64,000 bases of DNA. It comes from Candidatus Amarobacter glycogenicus. GTDB lineage: Bacteria; Chloroflexota; Dehalococcoidia; Tepidiformales; Tepidiformaceae. Below, piece by piece: positions 1 to 7,999 of the stretch (position 1 is the stretch's first letter; the number at the start of each line of letters is the position of its first letter). The position numbers were made by a program, and so were the translations under genes. The stretch lies in the NCBI GenBank assembly GCA_016719395.1, contig JADJZF010000001.1, positions 372,001-436,000 of the forward strand, given 5' to 3'. Under the pieces are notes generated by a model. The model ran no database searches. It was not told where the DNA came from and saw only the letters and a list, made by a program, of their open reading frames with translations.

Positions 1-140
1 ACCTCGGGCTGATGCTGCGCCACTTCAGCGACTTCCGCCGCGCACTCGAGGAACTGCGCGATAGCGGACGCGTCCACGTCCCGGAAGCTGACCTCTCGGT
101 TGAGCCAGTCACGCGGCTGCTGCGCCGGGATGACGCCTGA
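1..140 (+). CDS. C-terminal fragment of an unidentified protein (5' truncated by window)
   Basis: An open frame enters from the left edge and stops at TGA 138-140. The last 45 residues are charged and probably helical, with a run HFSDFRRALEELRDSGRVHV and an end in LLRRDDA. I do not recognise the family from so short a tail. The frame is supported by its high-GC codon use and by the 78-base gap before the next start, which is consistent with a co-directional gene upstream of the RodZ-like gene. Confidence 0.5.
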   Translation, partial: LGLMLRHFSDFRRALEELRDSGRVHVPEADLSVEPVTRLLRRDDA

Positions 141-218
141 ACATGCACTGCCATCGCGGCCTTCTACCGCCTAGACCGTCGCTCTGGTACGTTCGCAGGT
201 ACCGTTTAGGACTGAGAC

Positions 219-1157
219 ATGGGTGAACTGGGGAGCCTGCTGACTCGCGCGCGTGAAGCGCGCGGGCTGACGCTCGAAGACGCGGAACGCGATACACGTA
301 TCTCACGCCGGTACCTCCAGGCGCTCGAAGCCGAGCAGTTCGAGGTCATACCGGCGCCTGTCTATGCGCGCGGCTTCCTTCGGTCCTACTCCCAGTACCT
401 CGGCATCGACCCTTCGGAAGCACTCGCGATGTTCCCCCGCGAAGACGACCCGGATTACCAGCGGGCGGCCGATGCGAACGCACCGCAGCAACGCGCGAGC
501 CGCGATAACCCGGTGAGCCCGGTCTCAGCGGCGCGGCCGACATGGCGGGCCTCGGCCCCGCCCGAACCGGTCCAGCAACAGCCTCTTCCCCACATCCGTC
601 GCGAAGAGGCGGCCCCACGCCCCATGACCCGGCCGACGCCACTCGGCCGCCCGGCGAAGAAAGCAGCAGCACCGGTTTCCGAGCCGGAAGCCGCATGGGA
701 GCCGGTCATCGGTGTCGATATCGGCGTGCCCAACCCCGCGAACCGCATCAAGACGGACCCCGCGGCGCAAACACGTTCCGTGGTCGTCGCGATCGCTGCC
801 CTTGGTGTCATTCTCGGCGCCGTCCTCCTCGCTATCTTGATTTCGAACCTTGGCGGTGGCGACGACGCGCCCCCTGGCACCGGGATCGACTCGACGCAGT
901 CGGCCGATGGCAACCTCGCCACGAGCACCTCCGCCTCTGGGGCCGCCAACAACACCGCTCCCGGCATCGTCCCGACCCTCATCGGCCGCACGGAAACGGA
1001 GGCGAAGCAGATGCTTGCGGCCGCCGGATACGTAGTGCGCGAGATCCGTGCGAAGAACGCTGCCGAAAAAGGCACCGTCTTCGACCAGACGCCCGTCCCG
1101 GGCATAGAACTGGCGCAGGGGCAGACCGTGCAAATCGCCATCAGCGAGGGCCAGTAG
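219..1157 (+). CDS. RodZ-like helix-turn-helix membrane protein with C-terminal PASTA domain
   Basis: This 312-residue protein has an N-terminal HTH_25 domain (residues about 1-70, with GLTLEDAERDTRISRRYLQA and the following VYARGFLRSY segment), the cytoplasmic module of the cell-shape protein RodZ. A proline-rich linker follows, then one transmembrane helix (about 189-208). The extracellular part is Thr/Ser-rich and ends in a PASTA-like repeat (about 245-312: VPTLIGRTETEAKQMLAAAG, then TPVPGIELAQGQTV). PASTA repeats bind peptidoglycan or muropeptides in Ser/Thr kinases and PBPs. Canonical RodZ instead ends in a DUF4115 domain. The stop codon shares one base with the GTG start of rimO, so the two are probably co-translated. 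A role in linking the cytoskeleton to the wall is inferred. Confidence 0.85.
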   Translation: MGELGSLLTRAREARGLTLEDAERDTRISRRYLQALEAEQFEVIPAPVYARGFLRSYSQYLGIDPSEALAMFPREDDPDYQRAADANAPQQRASRDNPVSPVSAARPTWRASAPPEPVQQQPLPHIRREEAAPRPMTRPTPLGRPAKKAAAPVSEPEAAWEPVIGVDIGVPNPANRIKTDPAAQTRSVVVAIAALGVILGAVLLAILISNLGGGDDAPPGTGIDSTQSADGNLATSTSASGAANNTAPGIVPTLIGRTETEAKQMLAAAGYVVREIRAKNAAEKGTVFDQTPVPGIELAQGQTVQIAISEGQ

Positions 1158-2461
1158 TGGCCGTCCCTCGGACTTACCACGTCGTCACGCTCGGTTGCCC
1201 GAAGAACGATGTCGACAGCGAGCACCTGGAACGGTTGCTCACGGGCGGTGAACTCCTGCCCGTGCTCCAGCCCGAGGGGGCCGATGCCATCATCGTGAAC
1301 ACCTGCGGTTTCATCGAGCAGAGCCAGGAACAATCCATGGAAGCCGTCCGAGAGCTTTCGCGGAACAAGCGCGAAGGCCAGACGCTCATCGTCGCCGGGT
1401 GCATGACCCAGCTCTACGGCCGCCAGGTGAAGGAAGAGAACCCGGCCATCGACCACGTCTTCGGAGTCGGTCAATTGCAGGACGTCGCGCGTCTCCTGAG
1501 CGTGGATGTCGATGCTATCCACGACATTCCCGAGAGCAACGTGAAGGTCAGCGGCCCATCCGCGTACCTCAAGATCTCCGATGGATGCGACGCCCCGTGC
1601 ACGTTCTGCGTCATCCCGAAGATCAAGGGCGGGCTGCGTTCGGCGCCGGCCGGCATGCTTGTGAAAGAAGCACGGCGGCTCGCAGCCGCCGGGGCGAAGG
1701 AACTCGTGCTTGTGGGCCAGGACACAACCGCGTGGGGCGAGGACCTGGGGATGCCCGTGGGCTCGGGATTGCCGGGCTTGCTCGAAATGCTGAGCGAGGC
1801 GGTTCCCGGCGCCTGGCTCCGCTTGATGTACGCCTACCCCAGCCGCGTCTCCCCGCAGCTCATCGAGACGATGGCCCGCCTCGCCAATGTCATTCCCTAC
1901 CTGGACGTCCCGCTCCAGCACGGCAGCGAGGCCGTCCTCCGCCGGATGAAGCGCCCGAGCAATCTCGATAATGTCCTGAGGTCCATCGAGGATCTTCGCT
2001 CAGCGATGCCCGAGATCGTCCTCCGTACGTCGTTCATCGCAGGATTTCCCGGCGAGACCGAGGCCGAGTTCAAGGAACTCCTGGACTTCGCCAGGGCCAT
2101 CCGCTTCGACCATGCCGGCTGCTTCACCTACTCGCGCCAGCAATGGACCGGCGCGTTCGAAATGGACGCCCAGGTTCCGGACGAAGTGAAGTTCGAGCGA
2201 CGGGACCGCTTCATGCGCCAGCAGCGAAAGATCGCGGCGAAGCAGGCGCGCCGTTTCGTCGGCCGTGAACTCGATCTCCTCGTGGAAGGCACCGGTGAAG
2301 ACGAAGATGGCGCACCGGTCATCGCGGGCCGAACCTACCGCGAGGCCCCGGAGGTTGACGGCCTCGTGATCGCGCGGGGCATGGCGACCATGGGTGAGCG
2401 CGTCCGCGTCCGCATCGATGAGGCCGCGGATTATGATCTCTTCGCGACAGTAGTTTGCTAG
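1157..2461 (+). CDS. rimO: Ribosomal protein S12 methylthiotransferase RimO
   Basis: Radical-SAM methylthiotransferase that adds a methylthio group to the conserved Asp of ribosomal protein S12. The N-terminal UPF0004 domain shows TLGCPKNDVDSEHLERLL, VNTCGFIEQ and VAGCMTQ, which supply three cluster cysteines. The radical-SAM domain carries the CDAPCTFCVIP motif (CxxxCxxC), and a TRAM domain (QARRFVGRELDLLVEGTGED onward) ends the protein. The D-S-E and CGFIEQS signatures favour RimO over MiaB. Start chosen at GTG 1157, which overlaps the upstream TAG by one base and gives 434 residues, a normal length. An in-frame upstream extension exists but runs through the RodZ-like gene and is not believable. 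Confidence 0.95.
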   Translation: MAVPRTYHVVTLGCPKNDVDSEHLERLLTGGELLPVLQPEGADAIIVNTCGFIEQSQEQSMEAVRELSRNKREGQTLIVAGCMTQLYGRQVKEENPAIDHVFGVGQLQDVARLLSVDVDAIHDIPESNVKVSGPSAYLKISDGCDAPCTFCVIPKIKGGLRSAPAGMLVKEARRLAAAGAKELVLVGQDTTAWGEDLGMPVGSGLPGLLEMLSEAVPGAWLRLMYAYPSRVSPQLIETMARLANVIPYLDVPLQHGSEAVLRRMKRPSNLDNVLRSIEDLRSAMPEIVLRTSFIAGFPGETEAEFKELLDFARAIRFDHAGCFTYSRQQWTGAFEMDAQVPDEVKFERRDRFMRQQRKIAAKQARRFVGRELDLLVEGTGEDEDGAPVIAGRTYREAPEVDGLVIARGMATMGERVRVRIDEAADYDLFATVVC

Positions 2462-2505
2462 CCCGCCTATCGGCAGGCGCGGCGGCCAGCGTAAGCTACC
2501 GCGCT

Positions 2506-4404
2506 ATGGGAACTTCACGTGCCGTCGTCCGCGGTCTGAAAGCGCCAGGAAGGCAGCCCTCCGGGCCCGCCCGCCTGACCGGGCCAGCACTGAATCACTC
2601 CCCGCAATCAGGCGTCGTCGCCCCTGAGCAAAGTCTCATCGATCTGCAGCGGCTGGCGGGCAATCGCGCGGTGTTCGCCGCGGTTCGTTCGCCCTCTCCC
2701 CCCGTGCACACGCGCAAGCCCATGGCACTGCAGCGGCTCTGGACGCGGGACGAGTTCAAGAAGCAGACCGACGCCGGATTCCTTTCTGGCCGCGGCAAGA
2801 CCATGAAGGCGCTCGACGATTTGCTCGAGGAGTACCACGGCATCCGCAAGAACGGGATGCACCTTCAACCCGGCGGCACCCAGGACCGGGCGTTGAATAT
2901 CCTCCACGAGATTGTTGAGAACATCGCGGTCTGGAAGGACACGCACGAAGGGGACACATCCCGCAGCAAGAAGCGAATCCCAGGCCTCTCCAGGCTCGAG
3001 ATCGACGCAAAGGCCGAACTGAAAGAGCTCACCGAGATCCGCGACAAGTCGCGCGAGTACATGGGGCAGGACCAGAAGCCCGTCGAACGCACCGAGAACA
3101 AGCTGAAGACCGAGATGGAAGGGAACTTCTCCTCCATCCTTGCGAAACTGGGGCCGATCTTCAGCGCTGCGGCTCCTGCCTCGGGCGACACCGGGGAGAT
3201 CGAAGTCGCCATCAAGGTGCCGGTCGACCCGAGCGGAGCAGGTTACCTGGGCTTCCGCGTAAAGGCCTCCGTCGAACGCATGAAGAAGCAGGCCATGAAG
3301 ATGCGTTTCGAGCTTGCCGTGGTCGGGGGTGCGAAGATCGGCAACGTGGCCGAAATCGGTGGCGAACTCGGCATGTACCTCGAATCGCAAGGAGGCACAC
3401 CCGAAAAAGCGCTCGAGCTCATCTCCTATGGCGTCTACCGCCGGTTCCGGGAATCGAAGGTCATCCCGAACGAGGTCGCGAACTTCATCTGGGGCGGCTC
3501 GGGCACCTCGGTAGGATGGAAACGGGCCGAGAAGTGGGCTGCGAAGGTCGAAAAAGAGAACTTCAAGGACAAGAGCACCTTCGCGGCAGCGGATTCCGAT
3601 GAGGGCGGTGCCTACGTCGAGACCGGCGGGCTGATCGGGGCGAAGGCGAAGGGTGGTGTTGGCGGTGTAGCGGAACTCGAAGGGACAGGGCAGTACAGCA
3701 CCGGCCAGCACTACGACTACAACTCGGTAAAGGCCCTCAAACAGAAACACGGGGGAAAGCTCGGCGAAGCCGACAAGCTCCCGACGGTGCGAGGCCAGAC
3801 CCACCACCTGGGCGAGAGCGTCCACCACCTGGAGTTCGGGTTCTCAGCCAAAGGCGGCCCTTTCGGAGGCGCTCTCAAGGTCGGCATCGACTGGTCGACG
3901 CAGGAGCGAAACGAAGGCCTCGCGAAACTCCAATCGGTGAAGGTCGGCCTCGAAGCCAGTGCCACGATCCCGATGACCGAACTGGTTGGCGGCGGCCTTG
4001 GCGGCTACATCATGCCGCTTGCGGCGAGCGCCGCGAAGGGCATTCGCGCTGCCGCCACGGGTGCTGCCAGGGACAAGCGCTCGACCAGCCAGAACGTCGG
4101 CGAAATCACCGGTGGCTGCGAGAACGGTGCGACTGCCTTGACCCAGCTCGCAGGCGTGCCGAAGGAAGCGTTCGTCCCCAAGTACGAAGTCGGCCAGCCC
4201 CCCCCCGGATTCGCTGCCCCGGTCGACCTCAAGCTTTCGCTCCAGGGCATTTACGACTTCAATGAGAAGGCGTTCACGTTTGAGCTGAAGGTTGAGTACA
4301 TCAAGGGCATCGAGGTCAACGCTGGAGTCTTCGAGATGAAGGTGAAGAAGGGCCAGCGCCTCATCCGCGTGATTTACAGCGGCGGTTCCTGGGCCGTTGA
4401 CTAG
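2506..4404 (+). CDS. Large protein with eCIS-cargo-like LQRLAGNRAV leader; function unknown
   Basis: This 632-residue protein has no signal peptide and no enzyme motif I recognise. Residues 47-56 read LQRLAGNRAV, followed by a second MALQR box at 73-77. From established knowledge, an LQR-x-AGN-x-AV segment is the hallmark N-terminus of DUF4157-type proteins and other cargo of extracellular contractile injection systems (eCIS). The DUF4157 HExxH protease motif is absent here. The middle is charged and helical (about 80-220). The C-terminal half is Gly-rich and beta-like (for example GLIGAKAKGGVGGVAELEG) with a hydrophobic Gly/Ala stretch (GGGLGGYIMPLAASAAKG), which could be membrane-active. 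ATG 2506 is preferred over TTG 2455 because the leader then sits at the expected distance from the terminus. The next gene encodes a YbjN-type protein 21 bases downstream. No eCIS sheath or baseplate genes lie in the window. Confidence 0.65.
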   Translation: MGTSRAVVRGLKAPGRQPSGPARLTGPALNHSPQSGVVAPEQSLIDLQRLAGNRAVFAAVRSPSPPVHTRKPMALQRLWTRDEFKKQTDAGFLSGRGKTMKALDDLLEEYHGIRKNGMHLQPGGTQDRALNILHEIVENIAVWKDTHEGDTSRSKKRIPGLSRLEIDAKAELKELTEIRDKSREYMGQDQKPVERTENKLKTEMEGNFSSILAKLGPIFSAAAPASGDTGEIEVAIKVPVDPSGAGYLGFRVKASVERMKKQAMKMRFELAVVGGAKIGNVAEIGGELGMYLESQGGTPEKALELISYGVYRRFRESKVIPNEVANFIWGGSGTSVGWKRAEKWAAKVEKENFKDKSTFAAADSDEGGAYVETGGLIGAKAKGGVGGVAELEGTGQYSTGQHYDYNSVKALKQKHGGKLGEADKLPTVRGQTHHLGESVHHLEFGFSAKGGPFGGALKVGIDWSTQERNEGLAKLQSVKVGLEASATIPMTELVGGGLGGYIMPLAASAAKGIRAAATGAARDKRSTSQNVGEITGGCENGATALTQLAGVPKEAFVPKYEVGQPPPGFAAPVDLKLSLQGIYDFNEKAFTFELKVEYIKGIEVNAGVFEMKVKKGQRLIRVIYSGGSWAVD

Positions 4405-4425
4405 CGTGGGAAGCGGTGGTGTTCC

Positions 4426-5355
4426 GTGAGCGACACGACGAGCCACTGGGTGATCGACGGTGAGCTGACGTTCGCCGCGGCAGACGGTGAAAGACTCGAC
4501 GCCCACGGCGACGACCTCGCCCTGGAGACCGAAGACGGAGTCCTCCATGCGGCGCGGCTCACCTTCACGGTTACGCCCGACGTCTACGCCCGGATCGACC
4601 GTGAGGCGCGCTTCCACCTGGATGCCGGAGCCCGTGGCCCGGGCAGCAGCCACTTCGAGCCTGGCTCGGATGTGCAGATCGAGGCCCGCCTCCACCCCGC
4701 GTTGCTCCCGGCTATTTCGGCGCTGGGAACCGATATTGTCGACGTCGGGCCGAGGTTCTCCAAACTCGAAGTCGGCTCGCCACTCCTCGAAACCGAAAGC
4801 TGGTTCGCCCTCCACGTCACGGTCGAAGTGATGCGCGACGCCGAAGGGGGCGGCCTCCGCGAGGGCTACAGCACGGTCCACGCGGGAAGCGGCGACTACA
4901 TGGTCTTGCCGATGCTGGCAATCGCCGCCGGCGCACTCGAGGAACGGGGCTTCGAATGGGAAGAGACGAGCGACGAAGAAGTCATCCGCGCCGAGATCAC
5001 CGGCGAAAACGGGGAGTGGGCCTGCTTCATCGTCGCCCGCCGGGCAGAGAGCCGTTGCACCGTGTACTCCCAGGTCTCGTGGGGGACTCCGGAAAGCCAG
5101 CGAAACGAGATGGCTGAACTAATCACGCGGATCAACTTCGGGCTGCCGCTCGGCAACTTCGAGATGGACTTCTCCGACGGCGAGGTGCGGTTCAAGACCA
5201 GTCTCAATGTGAGCGGAGACCACCTCAGCGTCGGCCTCTTCGATGGCTTGTTCGAACCGAACGTCGCGACAATGGATCACTACCTCCCGTCCCTCGAGGC
5301 GGTCCGAGACGGCCGTATGACGCCACCGGCGGCCGTCGAGATGGTGGAGCGTTAA
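4426..5355 (+). CDS. YbjN-like domain protein, possible chaperone or immunity partner
   Basis: A 309-residue protein starting at GTG 4426, 21 bases after the leader-bearing protein. The N-terminal 145 residues are acidic and unrecognised. From about residue 160 the sequence matches the YbjN (PF10722, bacterial sensory transduction regulator) pattern: ALEERGFEWEETSDEEVIRA, a beta hairpin, ELITRINFGLPLGNFEMD, then DGEVRFKTSLNV and a terminal MTPPAAVEMVE helix. YbjN domains share the type III secretion chaperone fold. Placement immediately after a large putative secreted protein makes a chaperone or immunity role attractive, but that is inference. Low sequence conservation makes the YbjN call moderate. 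Confidence 0.65.
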   Translation: MSDTTSHWVIDGELTFAAADGERLDAHGDDLALETEDGVLHAARLTFTVTPDVYARIDREARFHLDAGARGPGSSHFEPGSDVQIEARLHPALLPAISALGTDIVDVGPRFSKLEVGSPLLETESWFALHVTVEVMRDAEGGGLREGYSTVHAGSGDYMVLPMLAIAAGALEERGFEWEETSDEEVIRAEITGENGEWACFIVARRAESRCTVYSQVSWGTPESQRNEMAELITRINFGLPLGNFEMDFSDGEVRFKTSLNVSGDHLSVGLFDGLFEPNVATMDHYLPSLEAVRDGRMTPPAAVEMVER

Positions 5356-5451
5356 GGCCCCGCCCGAGTCTCGCGCTCGTAGCACAATCGAAACACAAAC
5401 CGGCTATCTTCGTAGCGTGGCTGGAACTGCGTGCCCCGGAAGAGGTTTGGG

Positions 5452-6774
5452 ATGACTGAATCTGCTGACTACGTGATTTCGGCGTGCCGCGAGAACGACG
5501 TGAAGTTCATTCGCCTCTGGTTCACCGACATCGTCGGCGCGCTGAAGAGTTTCGCGATCACGGTCGAAGAACTCGAAAAAGCGCTCGAAGAGGGGATGGG
5601 CTTCGATGGTTCGAGTATCGAAGGGTTCGCCCGCATCGACGAGTCCGACATGGTCGCCCGGCCCGACCCTGCGACCTTCCAGCTCGTCCCGTGGCGGCCA
5701 CGCGAATCTGGTGTCGCCCGAATGTTCTGTGACATCCACCACCCGGATGGCACGGCTTTCGAAGGCGACCCGCGCCAGGTGCTCAAGCGCCAATTGAAGC
5801 GCGCCGCCGATCTCGGCTACACGTTCTACGTCAGCCCCGAGATGGAGTACTTCTACTTCAAGGATTCGGGCGGCCGTGTCCCGCTCGACCGGGGCGGCTA
5901 CTTCGACCAGATCTCCGATGCCGGGAGCGACCTCCGCCGCGAGACCGTCCTGACCCTCGAAGCCATGGGCATCGAAGTCGAGTACAGCCACCACGAAGTG
6001 GCCCAGAGCCAGCACGAGATCGCGCTCCGCTACACCGATGCTCTGACGATGGCCGATGCCGCGATGACCTACCGGCTGGTGGTCAAGGAGATCGCCACCA
6101 CCAACGGGGTCTACGCCACGTTCATGCCCAAGCCGATGGCCGACCAGAACGGCAGCGGCATGCACGTCCACCAGTCGCTTTTCAAAGGCGAGCGCAACGC
6201 CTTCTTCGATGTCTCGGACGAATACCACCTGAGCGCCATCGCGCGGGGATACATCGCCGGTCTGCTGCACAATGCGCGCGCGCTCACCCTGGTCACGAAC
6301 CAGTGGGTCAATAGCTACAAGCGCTTGCTTCCCGGGTTCGAAGCGCCGGTGTACCTCAGCTGGGCGCGCCGCAACCGCAGCGACCTTATTCGCATCCCGG
6401 AGTACAAGCCCGGCAAGGAAACCCACACCCGCATCGAGTATCGCTCGCCCGACCCCGCCTGTAACCCCTACCTCGCCTTCGCCGTGATGCTCGCGGCCGG
6501 GCTGGACGGCATCGAAAACGAGCGCCAGTTGCCGCCGCCGGTCGAAGGCAATGTCTTCGAACTCCGCGCCGAAGAACGCGCATCGCGCGGCATCGCCACT
6601 CTCCCCGGGAGCCTCATCGAGGCCATTGAGGTGGCCGAGCAGTCCCCGTTCCTGCGTTCTGCCCTTGGCGACCATGTCTTCGAGTCACTCATCGCCAACA
6701 AGCGGATTGAGTGGGACCGCTATCGCCGCCACATCACGGATTTCGAGCTGGCCGAGTACCTGCCGATCCTGTAG
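5452..6774 (+). CDS. glnA: Glutamine synthetase type I (GSI-alpha-like)
   Basis: ATP-dependent ligation of ammonia to glutamate. The beta-grasp N-domain (FIRLWFTDIVGALKSFAI) and the catalytic domain are complete: MGFDGSSIEGF, SPEMEYFYF, the EVEYSHHEVAQSQHEI segment, SGMHVHQSL, the VNSYKRL loop and RIEYRSPDPACNPYLA. The length (440 residues) is that of GSI-alpha enzymes. The adenylylation region reads EGNVFELRAEE, with Phe where enterobacterial enzymes have the modified Tyr, so control by adenylylation is unlikely and feedback or transcriptional control more likely. ATG 5452 is chosen over GTG 5431 because an AGAGG ribosome site sits just upstream and the family N-terminus aligns there. Confidence 0.95.
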   Translation: MTESADYVISACRENDVKFIRLWFTDIVGALKSFAITVEELEKALEEGMGFDGSSIEGFARIDESDMVARPDPATFQLVPWRPRESGVARMFCDIHHPDGTAFEGDPRQVLKRQLKRAADLGYTFYVSPEMEYFYFKDSGGRVPLDRGGYFDQISDAGSDLRRETVLTLEAMGIEVEYSHHEVAQSQHEIALRYTDALTMADAAMTYRLVVKEIATTNGVYATFMPKPMADQNGSGMHVHQSLFKGERNAFFDVSDEYHLSAIARGYIAGLLHNARALTLVTNQWVNSYKRLLPGFEAPVYLSWARRNRSDLIRIPEYKPGKETHTRIEYRSPDPACNPYLAFAVMLAAGLDGIENERQLPPPVEGNVFELRAEERASRGIATLPGSLIEAIEVAEQSPFLRSALGDHVFESLIANKRIEWDRYRRHITDFELAEYLPIL

Positions 6775-6818
6775 CGGCACAGTGGCCGCGCCCGGTCGAG
6801 CGGCGTACGATGCGGTCT

Positions 6819-7121
6819 ATGCCCTTCTACGAATTCTCCTGCGTGAAGTGCGGCTCGCGTGACGAGGTCTTTGCCCGCAGTATGGCCACGCCCGTCGTAC
6901 CCCCGAAGTGCAAGACAGCCGGCCGCGAAAAAGGCCATGAGATGCGCCGCATCATCAGCAAGGTCATCCGGCAGAAAACCCTCTCGGACCAGATCGTTGA
7001 AGCAGAAGCGAAGTGGGGTAAGGAAGTAAACAGCGCGCTTGGACCTACTCCCGATGTCGGCAAGCTCGCTCGCCGCTACGACAGGCTGGCGAAGGACCTC
7101 CCCCCGCCGGATTCAGTCTGA
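6819..7121 (+). CDS. FmdB-type small zinc-ribbon protein (variant)
   Basis: A 100-residue protein opening MPFYEFSCVKCG, the FmdB/CxxC_CXXC_SSSS regulatory-protein signature in which a zinc ribbon starts at the N-terminus. The first knuckle (C8-x2-C11) is normal. The second, usually CPxCG, is altered: one Cys at residue 31 followed by TAGREKGHE, so His40 may be the fourth ligand. The tail contains a helical EAEAKWGKEVNSALG segment. ATG 6819 gives the family start; ATG 6810 in the same frame is possible. It lies 44 bases after glnA and 29 before the crotonase. The function of the family is not firmly known. Confidence 0.8.
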   Translation: MPFYEFSCVKCGSRDEVFARSMATPVVPPKCKTAGREKGHEMRRIISKVIRQKTLSDQIVEAEAKWGKEVNSALGPTPDVGKLARRYDRLAKDLPPPDSV

Positions 7122-7150
7122 TTCACAACCCCAACAACGGAGCCCCAACA

Positions 7151-7951
7151 ATGTCCGAAACCGTCCAACTCGAAAATCGCGGCGCTGTCGCCATCATGAC
7201 GCTCAACCGGCCCGAGTCGATGAACGCGATGAACCCGGAGATGCTCGACACGATGTTCCGGGTCGCTCGCCAGGCGGCCGATGATCCGGCCATCCGCTGC
7301 CTGGTTATCACCGGCAACGGTCGTGCCTTTTCTGCCGGGGGTGATGTCAAAGCGATGGCTTCCGGGAATGCCGATGGAAGCCGCAGCGGCCCCGTGGTAA
7401 GCCGTGTCGACGTGCTCCGGCAGCAAGAAGAGGTGTCTCGCCTGCTTGCCGAGATGCCGAAGCCGACGATCTGCGCCGTGAACGGCGTCGCCGCGGGCGC
7501 CGGCCTTAGCGTCGCCCTTGCTGCCGACCTGCGCGTCGCGAGCGACCAGTCCCGCTACACGACGGCCTTCGCGAAAGTTGGCTTCAGCGGCGACTTCGGT
7601 GGCACCTGGCTCCTGCAGCGGCTCGTAGGCCCGCTCAAGGCGAAGGAGTTGTACTTCCTATCCGAGGTCATCTCGGCGCAGCAGGCGTTGGATCTCGGAC
7701 TCGTCTCGAAGGTCGTGCCTCACGACTCCCTGATGGACGAAACGATGGCGCTTGCAGACCGCCTGGCCGCGGGCCCGACCCTTGCCTTCGGCCGTATCAA
7801 GGACAACTTCAGCTTCGGCGCGACCAACACCTTCGCCGACACGCTCCAGCGGGAGGCTGAAAACATGATTGCCAGCGGCAAGACGCAGGACCACCTGAAT
7901 GCCGCGCGCGCCTTCGTCGAGAAAGCGACGCCAGTCTTCGAAGGGCGATAA
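7151..7951 (+). CDS. Enoyl-CoA hydratase/isomerase family protein, PaaG-like
   Basis: Crotonase-fold acyl-CoA enzyme of 266 residues. The oxyanion-hole segments are present (AFSAGGDVKAM at 60-70 and NGVAAGAGLS at 111-120). The active-site stretch FAKVGFSGDFGGTWLLQRLVG lacks the two Glu of hydratases and instead has Asp148 in the position used by PaaG-type ring-opening isomerases (PDAGGTWLLPR in that family). A 2,3-to-3,4 or epoxyphenylacetyl-type isomerase is therefore more likely than a classical hydratase. The substrate cannot be told from sequence. The window has other acyl-CoA genes, but none adjacent apart from the transporter downstream. Confidence 0.88.
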   Translation: MSETVQLENRGAVAIMTLNRPESMNAMNPEMLDTMFRVARQAADDPAIRCLVITGNGRAFSAGGDVKAMASGNADGSRSGPVVSRVDVLRQQEEVSRLLAEMPKPTICAVNGVAAGAGLSVALAADLRVASDQSRYTTAFAKVGFSGDFGGTWLLQRLVGPLKAKELYFLSEVISAQQALDLGLVSKVVPHDSLMDETMALADRLAAGPTLAFGRIKDNFSFGATNTFADTLQREAENMIASGKTQDHLNAARAFVEKATPVFEGR

Positions 7952-7999
7952 CCGCCGAGCCCGAGATGCCCTTCGCTCGATTCAGTTAGACTGGCGCGA

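Noticed and set aside
542..1156. In-frame extension of rimO upstream of 1157
   Set aside because: It is Arg/Pro-rich and overlaps the RodZ-like gene; the UPF0004 start aligns at GTG 1157.
455..1921. Long open frame on the minus strand opposite the RodZ-like and rimO genes
   Set aside because: It lies antisense to two well-supported genes and has no family motif; GC-rich third positions commonly leave such frames open.
5404..6675. Long minus-strand frame opposite glnA
   Set aside because: It is the complement of a highly conserved gene and has no independent evidence.
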